Below, one piece after another: positions 20,075 to 30,351 of a stretch of 64,000 nucleotides of DNA (its first letter is position 1; each line of letters opens with the position of its first letter). The notes under the pieces were generated by a model. That model did not search any database. It was not told the origin of the DNA and saw only the letters and a list, made by a program, of their open reading frames with translations. This stretch comes from Brenneria salicis ATCC 15712 = DSM 30166 (GTDB lineage: Bacteria > Pseudomonadota > Gammaproteobacteria > Enterobacterales > Enterobacteriaceae). Location of the stretch: assembly GCF_003315515.1 (NCBI RefSeq), contig NZ_QNRY01000011.1, forward strand, positions 1-64,000. The letters are read 5' to 3'. A program made the translations under genes and the position numbers.

Positions 20075-20314
20075 TTATTGCAACCGCTGCGAGGCGTGAA
20101 GCGTACTGATTTTGTCCGGGCGGAAGCCGCTCCAGTGATCGTCAGCCGTCATGACAACCGGTATTTGCTGATAACCTAATGCTCTAACCTGCTGTAACGC
20201 CTGCGCATCTTCCGTTAAGTCCACCAGTTGATAGTCAATTCCCTGTTTATCCAGCGCACGGCATGTCGCATTGCATTGAACACAATCTGGTTTGGTGAAA
20301 ATAGTAATACGCAT
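20075..20314 (-). CDS. nrdH: NrdH glutaredoxin-like protein
   Basis: This 79-residue redoxin donates electrons to NrdE. The active site is CVQC (C11, C14) in FTKPDCVQCNATCRAL, and the C-terminal WSGFRPDKI segment is typical of NrdH. It is the first gene of the operon. Confidence 0.96.
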   Translation of the reverse strand: MRITIFTKPDCVQCNATCRALDKQGIDYQLVDLTEDAQALQQVRALGYQQIPVVMTADDHWSGFRPDKISTLHASQRLQ

Positions 20315-20432
20315 GATTCTTATTTACCCTTTGGCGTGAAAGAAGTTTATCGGAGCGGCTGGCCTGGCGGGTAGTGTTCCCGGACCGATCCACGAAGCAA
20401 CCATCATTAGTGATGAGGCTACGCTTTGAATA

Positions 20433-20473
20433 CTAGATGTAGTTGTTTTGAATTTCAACCATACAATATATAG
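20433..20473 (-). promoter_or_regulatory. tandem NrdR boxes upstream of nrdH
   Basis: Two palindromic sites read on the minus strand as CTATATATTG (20473-20464) and CTACATCTAG (20442-20433). They resemble the NrdR box consensus acaCwAtATaTwGtgt, and the second departs at two core positions. Their start-to-start distance is exactly 31 bases, the three-helical-turn spacing known for NrdR box pairs. They lie about 120 bases upstream of nrdH. NrdR is the ATP/dATP-sensing repressor of nrd operons. Confidence 0.8.
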
Positions 20474-20585
20474 GATTTATGTGTGAGCTAATACAACAGG
20501 TCGCCAACCCGGATGGCGCAAGGCGAAAAGGGAAAAACCGTCATTTTCAAGAAAGCGTGGCGAGGGTAATGTCTTGAGGATAAAA

Positions 20586-20605
20586 AAGGGAGCATCGGCT
20601 CCCTT
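20586..20605 (-). terminator. rho-independent terminator after speD
   Basis: On the minus strand AAGGGAGC, loop CGAT and GCTCCCTT are followed by TTTTA, 11 bases beyond the speD stop. Stem and T-run are both good. Confidence 0.85.
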
Positions 20606-20615
20606 CAACATGACA

Positions 20616-21410
20616 TCACAATTTCGGCAGGTTCCTGCCGTAATAGATCTCCTGCATCTCATGATACAGCAGGTCAGTAATTCTCTTGCGTTCCGCATTG
20701 CTCAACGCGTCGGGACGGACATTGAACAGGTAATGTTGCAGATCGAAATCTTTCAGTAACATCTTGGTATGAAAAATATTTTCCTGATAAACATTAACGT
20801 CCATCAACTGATACAGCGATTTCATGTCTTCTGACATGAAGTTCTGAATCGAATTGATCTGGTGGTCGATGAAATGTTTCACGCCATTGATATCACGGGT
20901 AAAGCCTCGCACACGATAGTCAATGGTCACAATATCGGATTCTAGCTGGTGAATCAGATAGTTAAGTGCTTTTAAAGGGGAGATGACGCCACAGGTTGAC
21001 ACTTCAATGTCGGCGCGAAAAGTACATAATCCGCCTTCGGGGTGGCTTTCCGGGTAGGTATGCACGCAAATATGGCTTTTGTCCAGATGCGCGACCACGG
21101 CGTTCGGCAAAGGCCCCGGATGTTCGGAATTATCGACATCCCGTGGATCCATCGGCTCTTCGCTGACCAGAATGGTTACGCTGGCGCCTTGTGGTTCATA
21201 GTCCTGACGGGCGATGTTAAGAATATTGGCCCCGATGATCGAGCAGGTTTCACTCAGGATTTCGGTTAAGCGATTAGCGTTATACTGTTCATCAATGTAG
21301 GCGATATAACCCGCGCGGTCATCGGCTGTTTTGGCGTAACAGATATCGTAGATACAAAAACTCAGGCTTTTGGTCAGATTGTTAAAGCCGTGTAGTTTCA
21401 GCTTGTGCAA
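20616..21410 (-). CDS. speD: SpeD, S-adenosylmethionine decarboxylase proenzyme
   Basis: This 264-residue proenzyme self-cleaves at Lys111-Ser112 in [17 protein letters not shown], creating the pyruvoyl group that decarboxylates SAM. The product donates aminopropyl groups for spermidine. Length equals the E. coli enzyme. It lies 40 bases after speE in the usual speED operon. Confidence 0.97.
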   Translation of the reverse strand: MHKLKLHGFNNLTKSLSFCIYDICYAKTADDRAGYIAYIDEQYNANRLTEILSETCSIIGANILNIARQDYEPQGASVTILVSEEPMDPRDVDNSEHPGPLPNAVVAHLDKSHICVHTYPESHPEGGLCTFRADIEVSTCGVISPLKALNYLIHQLESDIVTIDYRVRGFTRDINGVKHFIDHQINSIQNFMSEDMKSLYQLMDVNVYQENIFHTKMLLKDFDLQHYLFNVRPDALSNAERKRITDLLYHEMQEIYYGRNLPKL

Positions 21411-21450
21411 TTTAAGTCACCCCCTTGTTGATTGGTTGCTGTGAGAATTG

Positions 21451-22311
21451 TTATGAACCGGATAATGCATTTAATAAATATTGCGGCAGCGCGAAGCTTC
21501 CCACATGCACCTCTGGATTGTAATAGCGACAGTCAATGCCGGAAGCCGCGAAGCGTTGACGCAACGTTTCCGCGTTAAGCAGGCGCAACGCCGCATGATT
21601 ACTAGCCCAGGCAAAAGTCATGATGCCGCCATAGTAGGTCGGTATCGCTGCCTGATAAAAACTGACGTCACTGAAATAATGGCTCAGTTTTCGGTGGCTG
21701 TTGACGGCTTCATCCTGTTGTAGGAAACAGACGCCGTTCTGGGCGACAAAAATCCCGCCGTCATTCAGGCAACGCGCGCATCCCTGATAAAAATCCGAGG
21801 TAAACAGGCTTTCACCCGGCCCGATGGGATCGGTGCAGTCGGAAATGATGACGTCAAATTTCTCGGCGCATTGATTAACGAAGTTCACGCCATCATCAAT
21901 GACCAGATGGAAACGGGGATCGTCATAAGCGCTGGCATGATGATTGGGCAAATATTGCCGACAGAAGGCGACTACGCCGGCGTCGATTTCCACCATGGTG
22001 ATATGTTCGACGCCGCGGTGCCGACTAACTTCACGCAGCATCCCGCCGTCGCCGCCGCCGATGATCAGCACTCGTTTGGCGTTGCCATGAGCCAGCAACG
22101 GAACATGAGTCAGCATTTCGTGGTAGATGAATTCATCACGCTCGGTGGTCTGCACCACGCCATCAAGCGCCATGACGCGGCCCAATGCTGCATTTTCAAA
22201 AATAATCAGATCCTGATGATCGGTTTTTTGGTGATACAGCACCCGGTCGATGGAAAAATACTGACCAAAGTTGGCATGTAAGGTTTCATACCAAGTTTCT
22301 TTCTGGGACAT
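21451..22311 (-). CDS. speE: SpeE, spermidine synthase
   Basis: This 286-residue aminopropyltransferase makes spermidine from putrescine and decarboxylated SAM. Motifs are the N-terminal WYETLH and [20 protein letters not shown], the cofactor site [15 protein letters not shown], and the catalytic [16 protein letters not shown]. First gene of speED. Confidence 0.97.
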   Translation of the reverse strand: MSQKETWYETLHANFGQYFSIDRVLYHQKTDHQDLIIFENAALGRVMALDGVVQTTERDEFIYHEMLTHVPLLAHGNAKRVLIIGGGDGGMLREVSRHRGVEHITMVEIDAGVVAFCRQYLPNHHASAYDDPRFHLVIDDGVNFVNQCAEKFDVIISDCTDPIGPGESLFTSDFYQGCARCLNDGGIFVAQNGVCFLQQDEAVNSHRKLSHYFSDVSFYQAAIPTYYGGIMTFAWASNHAALRLLNAETLRQRFAASGIDCRYYNPEVHVGSFALPQYLLNALSGS

Positions 22312-22418
22312 GTTAGGGCTTCCTCCGCGATAACAGCCATGAAAATTGGCGCGCCATCATAGCTAACTCTTGCGCCGCTTGCACGGTCAAATTTCAGTCA
22401 GCACGGAGGATGGGGGAA

Positions 22419-22766
22419 TTATTGCGCGTAGGCAAGCAATCCGAGTGAATTACGCGCCAGCGATTGGCATTTTTTAGGTGTCGCGATCGCAATATTACTC
22501 AGGTCACGGTAGCTGTCTTCACCCAAGGCGGTCATGTTGTAGGTATTGTAATTGCTGAGATCCCAGCGATTTTGCTGCGCGAATGCCACCAGCGTCCGAC
22601 GAATCTGCTCATTGGGCAGATCCTGATAGCCGCAATTGTTCTTCAGATAAACGAAAATCGCGGTCAGATCCGCAAGATCTTCCGCTTCAAATTCGTTTAG
22701 TGCTTTGCTGGCGGAGGAGAAGCTCATCAGACTTAGCAAGAGCATCGCCAGCGCAGAGTTTTTCAT
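22419..22766 (-). CDS. yacC: YacC family exported protein
   Basis: This small exported protein (115 residues) has a signal peptide (about 1-22, ending SKALN). The mature part matches enterobacterial YacC: EAEDLADLTAIFVYLKNNCG, RRTLVAFAQQNRWDLSNY and ALGEDSYRDLSNIAIATPKK. Function is unknown. Its place upstream of speE is conserved in enterobacteria. The multicopper oxidase gene cueO, next to it in E. coli, is absent. Confidence 0.93.
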   Translation of the reverse strand: MKNSALAMLLLSLMSFSSASKALNEFEAEDLADLTAIFVYLKNNCGYQDLPNEQIRRTLVAFAQQNRWDLSNYNTYNMTALGEDSYRDLSNIAIATPKKCQSLARNSLGLLAYAQ

Positions 22767-23048
22767 GGTTGAACCTGTTTCATATATCGTCAGATGACGT
22801 TATCACAGATATTGCCTCTGGTTCCAAGCTTTCTTGTCGCGGGCGCACGGCGGCACGGGTAATAAAACCGGACAATATCAGGCGAGAAGCGGGCTGAAAA
22901 GCGAACGATAACGGCGTTGGGGTTCAGGCAAGCGCTTTTTTCAGGTTAATTGTGCGATTACAGGCTATTTATCGTTGATTGACGCCATGACGTCGGCGTC
23001 AGGCTCTGTTATTAATAATAATGGTCTAACTAATATAGTTTGTACTTT

Positions 23049-24701
23049 ATGATCTCCGGTTTCTGGCGCGTCAGTAGTTGGTTGTTGGCGGGACTGTTGC
23101 TGCTTCCTTTAGCAACGGTTTTCGTTCAGGCTTTTTTTATGACGGGCATCCTGTCCGACCCTCAGTGGGCCGTCGCCAGCGACGTTGAAAATTTCTCACG
23201 GAAATTGCTTGCCGAAGGTCGCGCATTCACCCAGCTATGGCGGAGCGGACTGCCGGTATATCTGCTCAATTCGGCGGTGCTGGTGACGGGCACGGTGCTG
23301 CTCAGTTTGCTGATTGGTTTGCCAGCGGCCTGGTTGATGGCGATGTACCGTTTTCCCGGCCAGCGTATTTTGGGTTGGGCGCTTTGTTTGCCCTTGGCGA
23401 TGCCCGCTTTCCTGCTTGCCTACCTTTATGCCGATATCGCCGCGCCTTTGCAGACCCTGATTGGACTGTCCGGTTCTGTGGCCGTGCCGTGCGGCGCATG
23501 CGTTGTCCTGGCGCTGGCGCTGTACCCTTATATTTATCTGTTGGTGCGCCACGCATTGGCAAAACAACCGGCCAGCCTGATTCATTCGGCCCGCATGCTT
23601 AAGCTTTCCCATGCGCAAGTAATAAAGCGGGTTTGTCTGCCCATCGCCCGACCAGCGATGGTGACGGGGGCGATACTGGTGGCGGTAGAGGCCTTCGGCG
23701 ACTACGGCGCGGCATCTTATCTGGCGCTCCCTACACTGACGACCGCTGTGCTGGATATCTGGCAGCAGCAGGGCGATCTGGGCGCGGCGGCGCGTATTGC
23801 GGTAATCATCCTGCCTTTTATTTTCTTATTGATGTATCTGGCGCATGTCTGGCGGCGGAAAAACCAGATCTACCAGGCGCGTTTGCAGGCGGAACCGCTT
23901 GTCCCGCCCAGATTGCGCGGCTGGCGCAGCGGATTGGCGCAGTTCTACTGTTGGAGCCTTGTCTGTCTGGCATTCATTTTTCCACTCTTGCGGCTGGCGT
24001 GGGGGGCGATGGGGCAGGTTATGCCGGGTTGGGATCAGGTATTTCTGCTTGCTATCGGCAACAGCGTACTGATTTCTACCGTGGCCACTGCGTTGATTAC
24101 GCTTATGGCGATATCATTTGTGTTTTATACCCGCACTGTGGGCCCATCGGCGAATCAACTTCCTATGCGGCTGATAGGCCTGAGCCTTGCGATCCCCGGC
24201 GCAGTGTTGGCGGTGGGATGGTTTATCCCTCTGGTTTGGATTGGTCATGGTCTTGGACAACTGGCGCAGCGTATGACGTTATCCGGGCCGGAAATGTGGG
24301 TATCAGGATCGTTATTTATCCTGATGCTGGTATACAGCGCCAAATTTGCCCGCCTGATGCTGGATGGTCTGGAATACCGGATGGCGACGATCCCGCTATC
24401 GCTGGATCGCGCCTGTCTGGTGCTTAAATGCTCTGCCCGCGAGCGCTGGTCGCGGGTGCATCTTCCTTTACTGAGGCGCGCTCTGCTGGTTGGCGCGCTG
24501 CTGGTTTTCACCGAAAGTATGAAAGAACTGAATGTTTCTTTGCTGTTGCGTCCATTGCATCTTGAAATGCTGGCAACCTATGTTTTCCGGTTGACGTCAG
24601 GGGAGCCGGCGACATCGCTGGCTTTGCCTGCATTGGTCCTGGTGCTGGTGGGAATGGTTCCTGTGGTTGGCTTGATCCGGGTTTTAAATATCAAAGGGTA
24701 A
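23049..24701 (+). CDS. iron-type ABC transporter permease, fused two-domain (AfuB/FbpB family)
   Basis: This 550-residue inner-membrane protein has two BPD-transporter permease domains. Each has an EAA loop: AEAFGDYGAASYL-type in the first half (ARMLKLSHAQVIKRVCLPI follows the cytoplasmic loop) and RACLVLKCSARERWSRVHLP in the second. About twelve hydrophobic segments are visible. Relatives import ferric iron delivered by a periplasmic binding protein. ATG 23049 is chosen over a TTG three codons earlier. The ATPase gene follows after 4 bases. No substrate-binding protein gene is next to it: upstream lies the divergent yacC, and hpt follows. Substrate is therefore inferred. Confidence 0.85.
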   Translation: MISGFWRVSSWLLAGLLLLPLATVFVQAFFMTGILSDPQWAVASDVENFSRKLLAEGRAFTQLWRSGLPVYLLNSAVLVTGTVLLSLLIGLPAAWLMAMYRFPGQRILGWALCLPLAMPAFLLAYLYADIAAPLQTLIGLSGSVAVPCGACVVLALALYPYIYLLVRHALAKQPASLIHSARMLKLSHAQVIKRVCLPIARPAMVTGAILVAVEAFGDYGAASYLALPTLTTAVLDIWQQQGDLGAAARIAVIILPFIFLLMYLAHVWRRKNQIYQARLQAEPLVPPRLRGWRSGLAQFYCWSLVCLAFIFPLLRLAWGAMGQVMPGWDQVFLLAIGNSVLISTVATALITLMAISFVFYTRTVGPSANQLPMRLIGLSLAIPGAVLAVGWFIPLVWIGHGLGQLAQRMTLSGPEMWVSGSLFILMLVYSAKFARLMLDGLEYRMATIPLSLDRACLVLKCSARERWSRVHLPLLRRALLVGALLVFTESMKELNVSLLLRPLHLEMLATYVFRLTSGEPATSLALPALVLVLVGMVPVVGLIRVLNIKG

Positions 24702-24705
24702 TAAC

Positions 24706-25764
24706 ATGGTAACGTCGGTGGATATGCTCAGTGTGAAGTCATTACGCTGTGGCCTGAGTCTGGAAAACGTGACGTTTGCTGTCCGGGCTGATGAAACCAT
24801 CTGCTTGCTGGGCAGAAATGACAGCGGTAAAACGACGCTGCTCCACGCTATCGCCGGCTTGTTGCCGATCGAACAGGGCGAGATTCTCTTTGACGGACAA
24901 CCCATCAGTACCCCTCAGCAGATGTTGCCGCCGGAGCAACGTCAGATTGGCATGCTTTTTCAGGATTATGCCTTGTTTCCTCATTTGACTGTCGAAGGCA
25001 ATGTGGCGTTTGGTTTATATGGTCAGGCGGCCAGCGACGTAGCGCGTATCGGCGGGGAGATGCTGACGCTGTTGAAGCTTGATGAGGTGGCGTCCCGCTA
25101 TCCGCATGAATTGTCAAACGAACAGCAGCAGCGTTTGTCTCTGGCGCGGGCGCTGGCTTGCGACCCCAAATTACTGTTGCTGGACGAACCTTTCGCCGGA
25201 CTGGATAGCCAGTGCCGTTATCAGCTGATAACCGAATTGCGGCAGATATTGAAACAGCGGCATATCGCGGCTATTTTTGCGACGCATAGCCGGGAAGAGG
25301 CGTTTGCCTGCGCCGATCATCTCATCTTGCTGGAGGCGGGTAAAATTGTTCAGCAAGGTTATCCGTATGAACTTTATCACCGCCCCGTCAGTCGGTTTGT
25401 AGCGGATTTTCTGGGTAATACGAATTATCTGCCTGTGAAGATCCAAAGCGATCATCAATGGCAGAGTGTGTTAGGCGATCACCATGCCAATCATCGGCTG
25501 AATCAACCGATTGATTCGCAATGCGACTGGATGGTGCGTCCTCTGGACGTCGCGCTGGCGCTGGACCCGGACGGCAGCGCGCAAATTGAGGATCGGCTTT
25601 TTACCGGCACATCCAATCTCTATAAGGTGAGCCTGGGCGAACTGATCATTCTGGTGCAGACCAGCAACTGGTTTGAGCCGGGGCAGAATGTGCGTCTGAG
25701 CATTAAGACCGAGCAGCCGGTGCTCTTTCCGGCGCTTACGACGCCTTCGCCGGCAGATCAATAA
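24706..25764 (+). CDS. ABC transporter ATP-binding protein (AfuC/FbpC-like) with atypical signature motif
   Basis: This 352-residue ATPase is paired with the preceding permease. Walker A is GRNDSGKTT (residues about 36-44), the Q-loop lies in GMLFQDYALFPHLT, Walker B and D-loop are LLLLDEPFAGLD, and the H-loop is FATHSREEA. The C-terminal part is a TOBE-like domain. The signature that is normally LSGGQ reads LSNEQ (in HELSNEQQQRLSLARALA), replacing both glycines. In related ATPases those glycines contact the ATP gamma-phosphate of the partner subunit, so activity may be altered or lost. Confidence 0.88.
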   Translation: MVTSVDMLSVKSLRCGLSLENVTFAVRADETICLLGRNDSGKTTLLHAIAGLLPIEQGEILFDGQPISTPQQMLPPEQRQIGMLFQDYALFPHLTVEGNVAFGLYGQAASDVARIGGEMLTLLKLDEVASRYPHELSNEQQQRLSLARALACDPKLLLLDEPFAGLDSQCRYQLITELRQILKQRHIAAIFATHSREEAFACADHLILLEAGKIVQQGYPYELYHRPVSRFVADFLGNTNYLPVKIQSDHQWQSVLGDHHANHRLNQPIDSQCDWMVRPLDVALALDPDGSAQIEDRLFTGTSNLYKVSLGELIILVQTSNWFEPGQNVRLSIKTEQPVLFPALTTPSPADQ

Positions 25765-25975
25765 ATGGCTGACCGGGCAGCGGTGCAGTCACCCGATAAC
25801 TGATTTTGTAATCAGGCATGTTCATCAACGCGCCTTAACCGGAAGGATGGGGCTGGCCGGTGGTTTCTGGTATACTTCGCGCCCTTGGGCGCAATTTGCC
25901 TGCGCTGGCGACCGTTCAGCATAAGGGGCATCATCGTCTTTGCCGATGATACTGCATTCTTTTATTCAAAGAGTT

Positions 25976-26518
25976 ATGAGTATGATGAAACATACCGTAG
26001 AAGTCATGATTCCTGAACAGGAAGTGATGGATCGCGTTAACGAGTTAGGCCGACAAATCAGCGATCACTATCGTGGCAGCGGCAGTGATATGGTGTTGGT
26101 CGGCTTGCTGCGTGGTTCATTTATCTTTATGGCGGATCTATGCCGGGCTATTGATGTTGCGCACGAAGTCGATTTCATGACGGCATCCAGCTATGGCAGC
26201 GGTATGAATACCACTCGCGATGTGAAAATCCTCAAGGATCTGGACGAAGATATTCGCGGTAAGGACGTGTTGATCGTCGAAGATATTATCGATTCCGGCA
26301 ATACCTTGAGCAGAGTGCGTGAAATTCTGCAATTGCGTGAACCTAAATCGCTGGCGATATGTACCCTGCTGAATAAACCGGAACGTCGGGAAGTGGAGGT
26401 GAACGTCGAATGGGTCGGGTTCGCTATTCCTGACGAGTTCGTGGTGGGATATGGCATCGACTATGCTCAGCACTATCGCCATTTACCCTATATCGGAAAA
26501 GTGGTTCCTCAAGCATAA
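25976..26518 (+). CDS. hpt: hypoxanthine phosphoribosyltransferase
   Basis: This 180-residue purine salvage enzyme converts hypoxanthine (and guanine less well) to the nucleotide with PRPP. The PRPP-binding signature [14 protein letters not shown], the flexible loop [10 protein letters not shown] and [18 protein letters not shown] are present. ATG 25976 is used; ATG codons at 25982 and 25985 are alternatives and an upstream in-frame ATG at 25940 is too early for the family. Confidence 0.96.
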   Translation: MSMMKHTVEVMIPEQEVMDRVNELGRQISDHYRGSGSDMVLVGLLRGSFIFMADLCRAIDVAHEVDFMTASSYGSGMNTTRDVKILKDLDEDIRGKDVLIVEDIIDSGNTLSRVREILQLREPKSLAICTLLNKPERREVEVNVEWVGFAIPDEFVVGYGIDYAQHYRHLPYIGKVVPQA

Positions 26519-26529
26519 GCGAGGCGGTG

Positions 26530-26556
26530 AATTGACGCCCGTTGCAGGCGTCAATT
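26530..26556. terminator. hairpin between convergent hpt and can
   Basis: AATTGACGCC (26530-26539) pairs perfectly with GGCGTCAATT (26547-26556) over a 7-base loop. It sits in the 46-base gap between two converging genes, so it probably terminates both. There is no long T-run on either side. Confidence 0.55.
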
Positions 26557-26564
26557 GGCATCAA

Positions 26565-27206
26565 TCAGGGCAGGGAAGAAATGGCGCGACGGTAGCGTTG
26601 TTCCAGCGTCTCCCTGTTGGTGGCGGTAACCTCCAGATCGCGCAATCGGCCATCCTGAATACCGTAAACCCAGCCGTGGATCATGATTTTTTGTCCGCGT
26701 TTCCAGGCTGACTGCATCACGGTGGAGTGACCGAGGTTATAAACCTGCTCAACGACATTGATCTCGCACAGCGTATTCAACCGCTGTTCGGGAGGCAGTT
26801 CTCCCAGCAGCGAACTATGCTTGTACCACAGATCGCGGATATGCAGCAGCCAGTTGTTGATTAAGCCCAGTTCCGGGTTTTCAACTGCCGCCTGCACGCC
26901 GCCACAACCGTAATGACCGCAAATAATGATGTGTTCGACTTCCAGCACTTCGACCGCGTATTGCACGACAGACAGGCAGTTGAGGTCTGTGTGAATAACC
27001 AGGTTGGCGACGTTACGGTGAACAAACAGTTCTCCTGGCGCGAGGCTGGTCAGGCTTTCCGCAGGTACGCGACTATCCGAGCATCCAATCCACAAGAAAC
27101 GAGGTCGTTGCGCCTGCGCCAGCCGTTCAAAATAACCAGGATCTTCTTCCACCATCGTTTTTGACCAGCGTTGGTTATTCGCGATGAGTGCTTCAATTTC
27201 TTTCAT
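26565..27206 (-). CDS. can: beta-class carbonic anhydrase Can
   Basis: This 213-residue zinc enzyme interconverts CO2 and bicarbonate for carboxylation reactions. Zinc ligands lie in [10 protein letters not shown] (Cys and Asp) and [11 protein letters not shown] (His and Cys). The dimer segment [12 protein letters not shown] is typical. Convergent with hpt and divergent from yadG, as in E. coli. Confidence 0.96.
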   Translation of the reverse strand: MKEIEALIANNQRWSKTMVEEDPGYFERLAQAQRPRFLWIGCSDSRVPAESLTSLAPGELFVHRNVANLVIHTDLNCLSVVQYAVEVLEVEHIIICGHYGCGGVQAAVENPELGLINNWLLHIRDLWYKHSSLLGELPPEQRLNTLCEINVVEQVYNLGHSTVMQSAWKRGQKIMIHGWVYGIQDGRLRDLEVTATNRETLEQRYRRAISSLP

Positions 27207-27333
27207 GAAAGTAAATGACCTGTGACAGACAAGAAACAGTAGAGGTAATATAAGGCAACATTCGTCGTTTGAAAAACGATAGTTTTAAAATTGAAACTGT
27301 AGAACTCACTGATAATAAGGCAATCCATTTCTT

Positions 27334-28257
27334 ATGATATATGCACTGGAACTGGCGCAATTAACCAAAACCTACTCAGGGGGCGTCAACGCATTGCGCG
27401 GCATCGACCTACAGGTTGAAGCAGGCGATTTTTATGCTCTGCTGGGGCCGAATGGCGCAGGCAAATCCACCACTATCGGGATTATTAGCTCATTAGTGAA
27501 TAAAACCGCCGGCAAGGTACGGGTGTTTGGTTATGATCTGGATCGGGACGTGGTTAACGCCAAGCGTCAACTGGGGTTAGTGCCGCAGGAATTCAACTTC
27601 AACCAGTTTGAAACCGTATTGCAGATAGTGGTGAGTCAGGCGGGCTATTACGGCGTAAAACGCGGTGAAGCGATGCTGAGGGCGGAGAAATACCTCAGGC
27701 AATTGGATTTGTGGGACAAGCGTAATGAAAAATCCCGCATGCTCTCCGGCGGGATGAAACGCCGTCTGATGATCGCCCGCGCATTGATGCATGAACCTAA
27801 GCTGTTGATTCTGGATGAACCCACCGCTGGTGTGGATATTGAACTGCGCCGTTCCATGTGGGGCTTTCTCAAAGAGCTCAATGCGCAGGGCACCACGATC
27901 ATTCTGACCACCCATTATCTGGAAGAAGCCGAAATGTTGTGCCGCAACATCGGCATTATCCAGCATGGCGAACTGGTGGAAAACACCTCGATGCGTCATC
28001 TGCTCTCCAAACTGAAATCTGAAACATTTATTTTTGATCTGGCCGCCAAAAGCCCGTTACCTCAGCTTGAAGGCTATCCGTTCCGGTTGGTGGATACTTC
28101 GACGCTTGAGGTGGAAGTGATGCGGGAACAGGGCATGAATGGGCTGTTCAGCCAGTTGAGCGCGCAGGGGATACAGGTACTGAGTATGCGTAACAAAGCA
28201 AACCGGCTGGAGGAGTTGTTTGTCTCGCTGGTTAACGGTAATGGAGAAAAAGCATGA
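27334..28257 (+). CDS. yadG: ABC transporter ATP-binding protein YadG
   Basis: This 307-residue ATPase has Walker A GPNGAGKST, signature LSGGMKRR, Walker B LLILDEPTAGVD and H-loop TTHYLEEAE. It overlaps yadH by 4 bases. YadGH is an uncharacterised exporter-type ABC pair of the drug/polysaccharide class; the substrate is unknown. Confidence 0.95.
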   Translation: MIYALELAQLTKTYSGGVNALRGIDLQVEAGDFYALLGPNGAGKSTTIGIISSLVNKTAGKVRVFGYDLDRDVVNAKRQLGLVPQEFNFNQFETVLQIVVSQAGYYGVKRGEAMLRAEKYLRQLDLWDKRNEKSRMLSGGMKRRLMIARALMHEPKLLILDEPTAGVDIELRRSMWGFLKELNAQGTTIILTTHYLEEAEMLCRNIGIIQHGELVENTSMRHLLSKLKSETFIFDLAAKSPLPQLEGYPFRLVDTSTLEVEVMREQGMNGLFSQLSAQGIQVLSMRNKANRLEELFVSLVNGNGEKA

Positions 28258-29024
28258 TGCAGTTGTATTGGGTGGCGTTACAGAGTATCTGGGTGAAAGA
28301 AGTCCACCGTTTTAGCCGTATCTGGATACAGACGCTGGTGCCGCCGGTTATCACCATGACGCTGTATTTTATTATTTTCGGCAATCTGATTGGTTCGCGT
28401 ATTGGTGAGATGCATGGTTTTGATTATATGCAGTTCATCGTACCCGGCTTGATCATGATGTCGGTGATCACCAATTCTTACGCCAATGTCGCTTCTTCAT
28501 TTTTTAGTGCGAAATTTCAACGCAATATCGAGGAACTGCTGGTCGCGCCGGTGCCGACCCATGTGGTCATCGCCGGCTATGTCGGCGGCGGCGTGGCGCG
28601 CGGCGTATGTGTCGGTATGTTGGTGACCGTGGTATCGCTGTTTTTTGTTCCACTTCAGGTTCATGCCTGGTGGATCATTGTGCTGACGCTATTACTGACG
28701 GCGGTGCTGTTCTCGCTGGCCGGACTGCTGAATGCGGTATTCGCCACCACCTTTGATGATATCAGCCTGATCCCGACCTTCGTGCTGACGCCGCTCACCT
28801 ATCTTGGCGGGGTATTTTATTCACTGACGCTGTTGCCACCCTTCTGGCAGGCGGTGTCGAAGCTTAATCCGTTAGTGTATATGATAAGCGGGTTCCGCTA
28901 TGGCTTCCTGGGGATTCATGATGTCCCGCTGGTTTTTACCATGACGGTGCTGCTCGGCTTTATCCTGGCGTTTTATCTGCTGGCGTGGTGGTTGATCGAG
29001 CGTGGGCGCGGGCTACGTACCTGA
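28254..29024 (+). CDS. yadH: ABC-2 type permease YadH
   Basis: This 256-residue inner-membrane permease has six hydrophobic segments and ABC-2 features such as VPGLIMMSVITNSYANVASS and the PLTYLGGVFYSLTLLP loop. It is coupled to yadG by overlap. Substrate unknown. Confidence 0.95.
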   Translation: MMQLYWVALQSIWVKEVHRFSRIWIQTLVPPVITMTLYFIIFGNLIGSRIGEMHGFDYMQFIVPGLIMMSVITNSYANVASSFFSAKFQRNIEELLVAPVPTHVVIAGYVGGGVARGVCVGMLVTVVSLFFVPLQVHAWWIIVLTLLLTAVLFSLAGLLNAVFATTFDDISLIPTFVLTPLTYLGGVFYSLTLLPPFWQAVSKLNPLVYMISGFRYGFLGIHDVPLVFTMTVLLGFILAFYLLAWWLIERGRGLRT

Positions 29025-29038
29025 TACATGATAGTGGG

Positions 29039-29063
29039 AAGGCGGTGATAGCACCGCCTTTTT
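29039..29063. terminator. bidirectional terminator between yadH and panD
   Basis: AAGGCGGTG (29039-29047) pairs with CACCGCCTT (29052-29060) over an ATAG loop, followed by TTT on the plus strand. It lies between two convergent genes. Confidence 0.75.
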
Positions 29064-29068
29064 CACCC

Positions 29069-29449
29069 TCAGGCAACCTGAACCGGAATGGCTTTGGCCT
29101 GACGTTGCAGTTCATTATCGCCAGTGAAATAGGCGACGTTGGGACGATGCTCTCGTGCTTGCTCATCGGACATCTGCACATAAGAACAGATGATCAGTTT
29201 GTCGCCCACGCAGGCGCAGCGTGCCGCCGCGCCATTGACGGAAATAATTCGCGAACCTCTCTCGCCCGCGATGGCGTAGGTCGAAAAACGCTGACCATTG
29301 TCCACGTTATAGATATCAATCGCTTCATATTCCAGAATGCCCGCGGCATCCATAAAATCCTGATCGATGGCGCAAGAGCCTTCATAGTGCAAATCTGCCT
29401 GGGTGACTTTCACCCGGTGCAATTTGCCTTGCAGCATGGTACGTATCAT
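29069..29449 (-). CDS. panD: aspartate 1-decarboxylase PanD
   Basis: This 126-residue pyruvoyl enzyme makes beta-alanine for pantothenate. Self-cleavage occurs between Gly24 and Ser25 in HYEGSCAID. The ATG at 29449 (MIRTMLQGK) gives exactly the E. coli length; a GTG or similar start 21 bases earlier was rejected. The three pan genes lie together, panD being last. Confidence 0.95.
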   Translation of the reverse strand: MIRTMLQGKLHRVKVTQADLHYEGSCAIDQDFMDAAGILEYEAIDIYNVDNGQRFSTYAIAGERGSRIISVNGAAARCACVGDKLIICSYVQMSDEQAREHRPNVAYFTGDNELQRQAKAIPVQVA

Positions 29450-29466
29450 CGCTTTGTTACCTCGGT

Positions 29467-30327
29467 TCACACAGTCAAATCAACTTGCTGGTTATCAATC
29501 AATCGCGCTTTGCCTAACCAGGCGGCCATCAGAACAACCGCGCGAGCGCTGGCCGCGGTCAGCGGCTGTAATGTATCGGCATCACGAATAAACAGTTCAT
29601 CCGGGGTAAAACCGGCCTGTCGAAGTTGTTCTTCGGCCTGACCCAGCAGCGCATCAATCTGCCGCTCGCCCTGCGACAACTGTTCAACCACGCCAGCCAT
29701 CACCTTATGCAAGCGCGGGGCGATTTTGCGTTCTTCCGGGCTGAGATAGCCGTTACGCGAACTCAGCGCCAATCCGTCTTTCGCCCGCACAATCGGTACG
29801 CCGACAATGGCGATGTCATAGCCCATATCGCGGACTAACTGACGGATCAGCAACAACTGCTGATAATCTTTTTCGCCGAAGCAGGCTACATCCGGTTGCG
29901 CCATATTGAACAGTTTGCTGACGATGGTGGCGACGCCGCGAAAATGACCGGGACGACTGGCGCCTTCCAACATAGCGGACAGTCCCGGCACGTCGACGAA
30001 GGTTTGCGCTTCCAACCCATTCGGATATATCACGTCCGGGCTGGGGGCGAAAACCAAATCGACGCTTTTACGATTCAGTTTCTCGCAATCCTCCTGCAAT
30101 GTGCGGGGATAATGCGCCAGATCATCCTGTCGTTCAAACTGCATGGGATTGACGAAAATACTGACGATCACGATATCGGCCCGCGCTCTGGCTTCATCCA
30201 CCAATGTCAGATGCCCGTCGTGCAAATTCCCCATCGTGGGCACCAGCGCAATACGTTTCCCCTCTTGACGCCAGCGACGAATTTCGCGGCGCAGCAGCAG
30301 AGGGGTTTCAATAATCAACACACCCAC
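29467..30327 (-). CDS. panC: pantothenate synthetase PanC
   Basis: This 286-residue ligase joins pantoate and beta-alanine with ATP. It has the [14 protein letters not shown] nucleotide motif (HxGH), [21 protein letters not shown] and the KMSKS-like SSRNGYLSP. Located 24 bases after panB. Confidence 0.97.
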   Translation of the reverse strand: MGVLIIETPLLLRREIRRWRQEGKRIALVPTMGNLHDGHLTLVDEARARADIVIVSIFVNPMQFERQDDLAHYPRTLQEDCEKLNRKSVDLVFAPSPDVIYPNGLEAQTFVDVPGLSAMLEGASRPGHFRGVATIVSKLFNMAQPDVACFGEKDYQQLLLIRQLVRDMGYDIAIVGVPIVRAKDGLALSSRNGYLSPEERKIAPRLHKVMAGVVEQLSQGERQIDALLGQAEEQLRQAGFTPDELFIRDADTLQPLTAASARAVVLMAAWLGKARLIDNQQVDLTV

Positions 30328-30351
30328 ACTCCTTAATGAGAACAGCCGGTG

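Noticed and set aside
23633-24427. 264-residue frame inside the iron-type permease gene
   Set aside because: Gly/Arg-rich shadow frame; the permease frame carries the conserved EAA loops.
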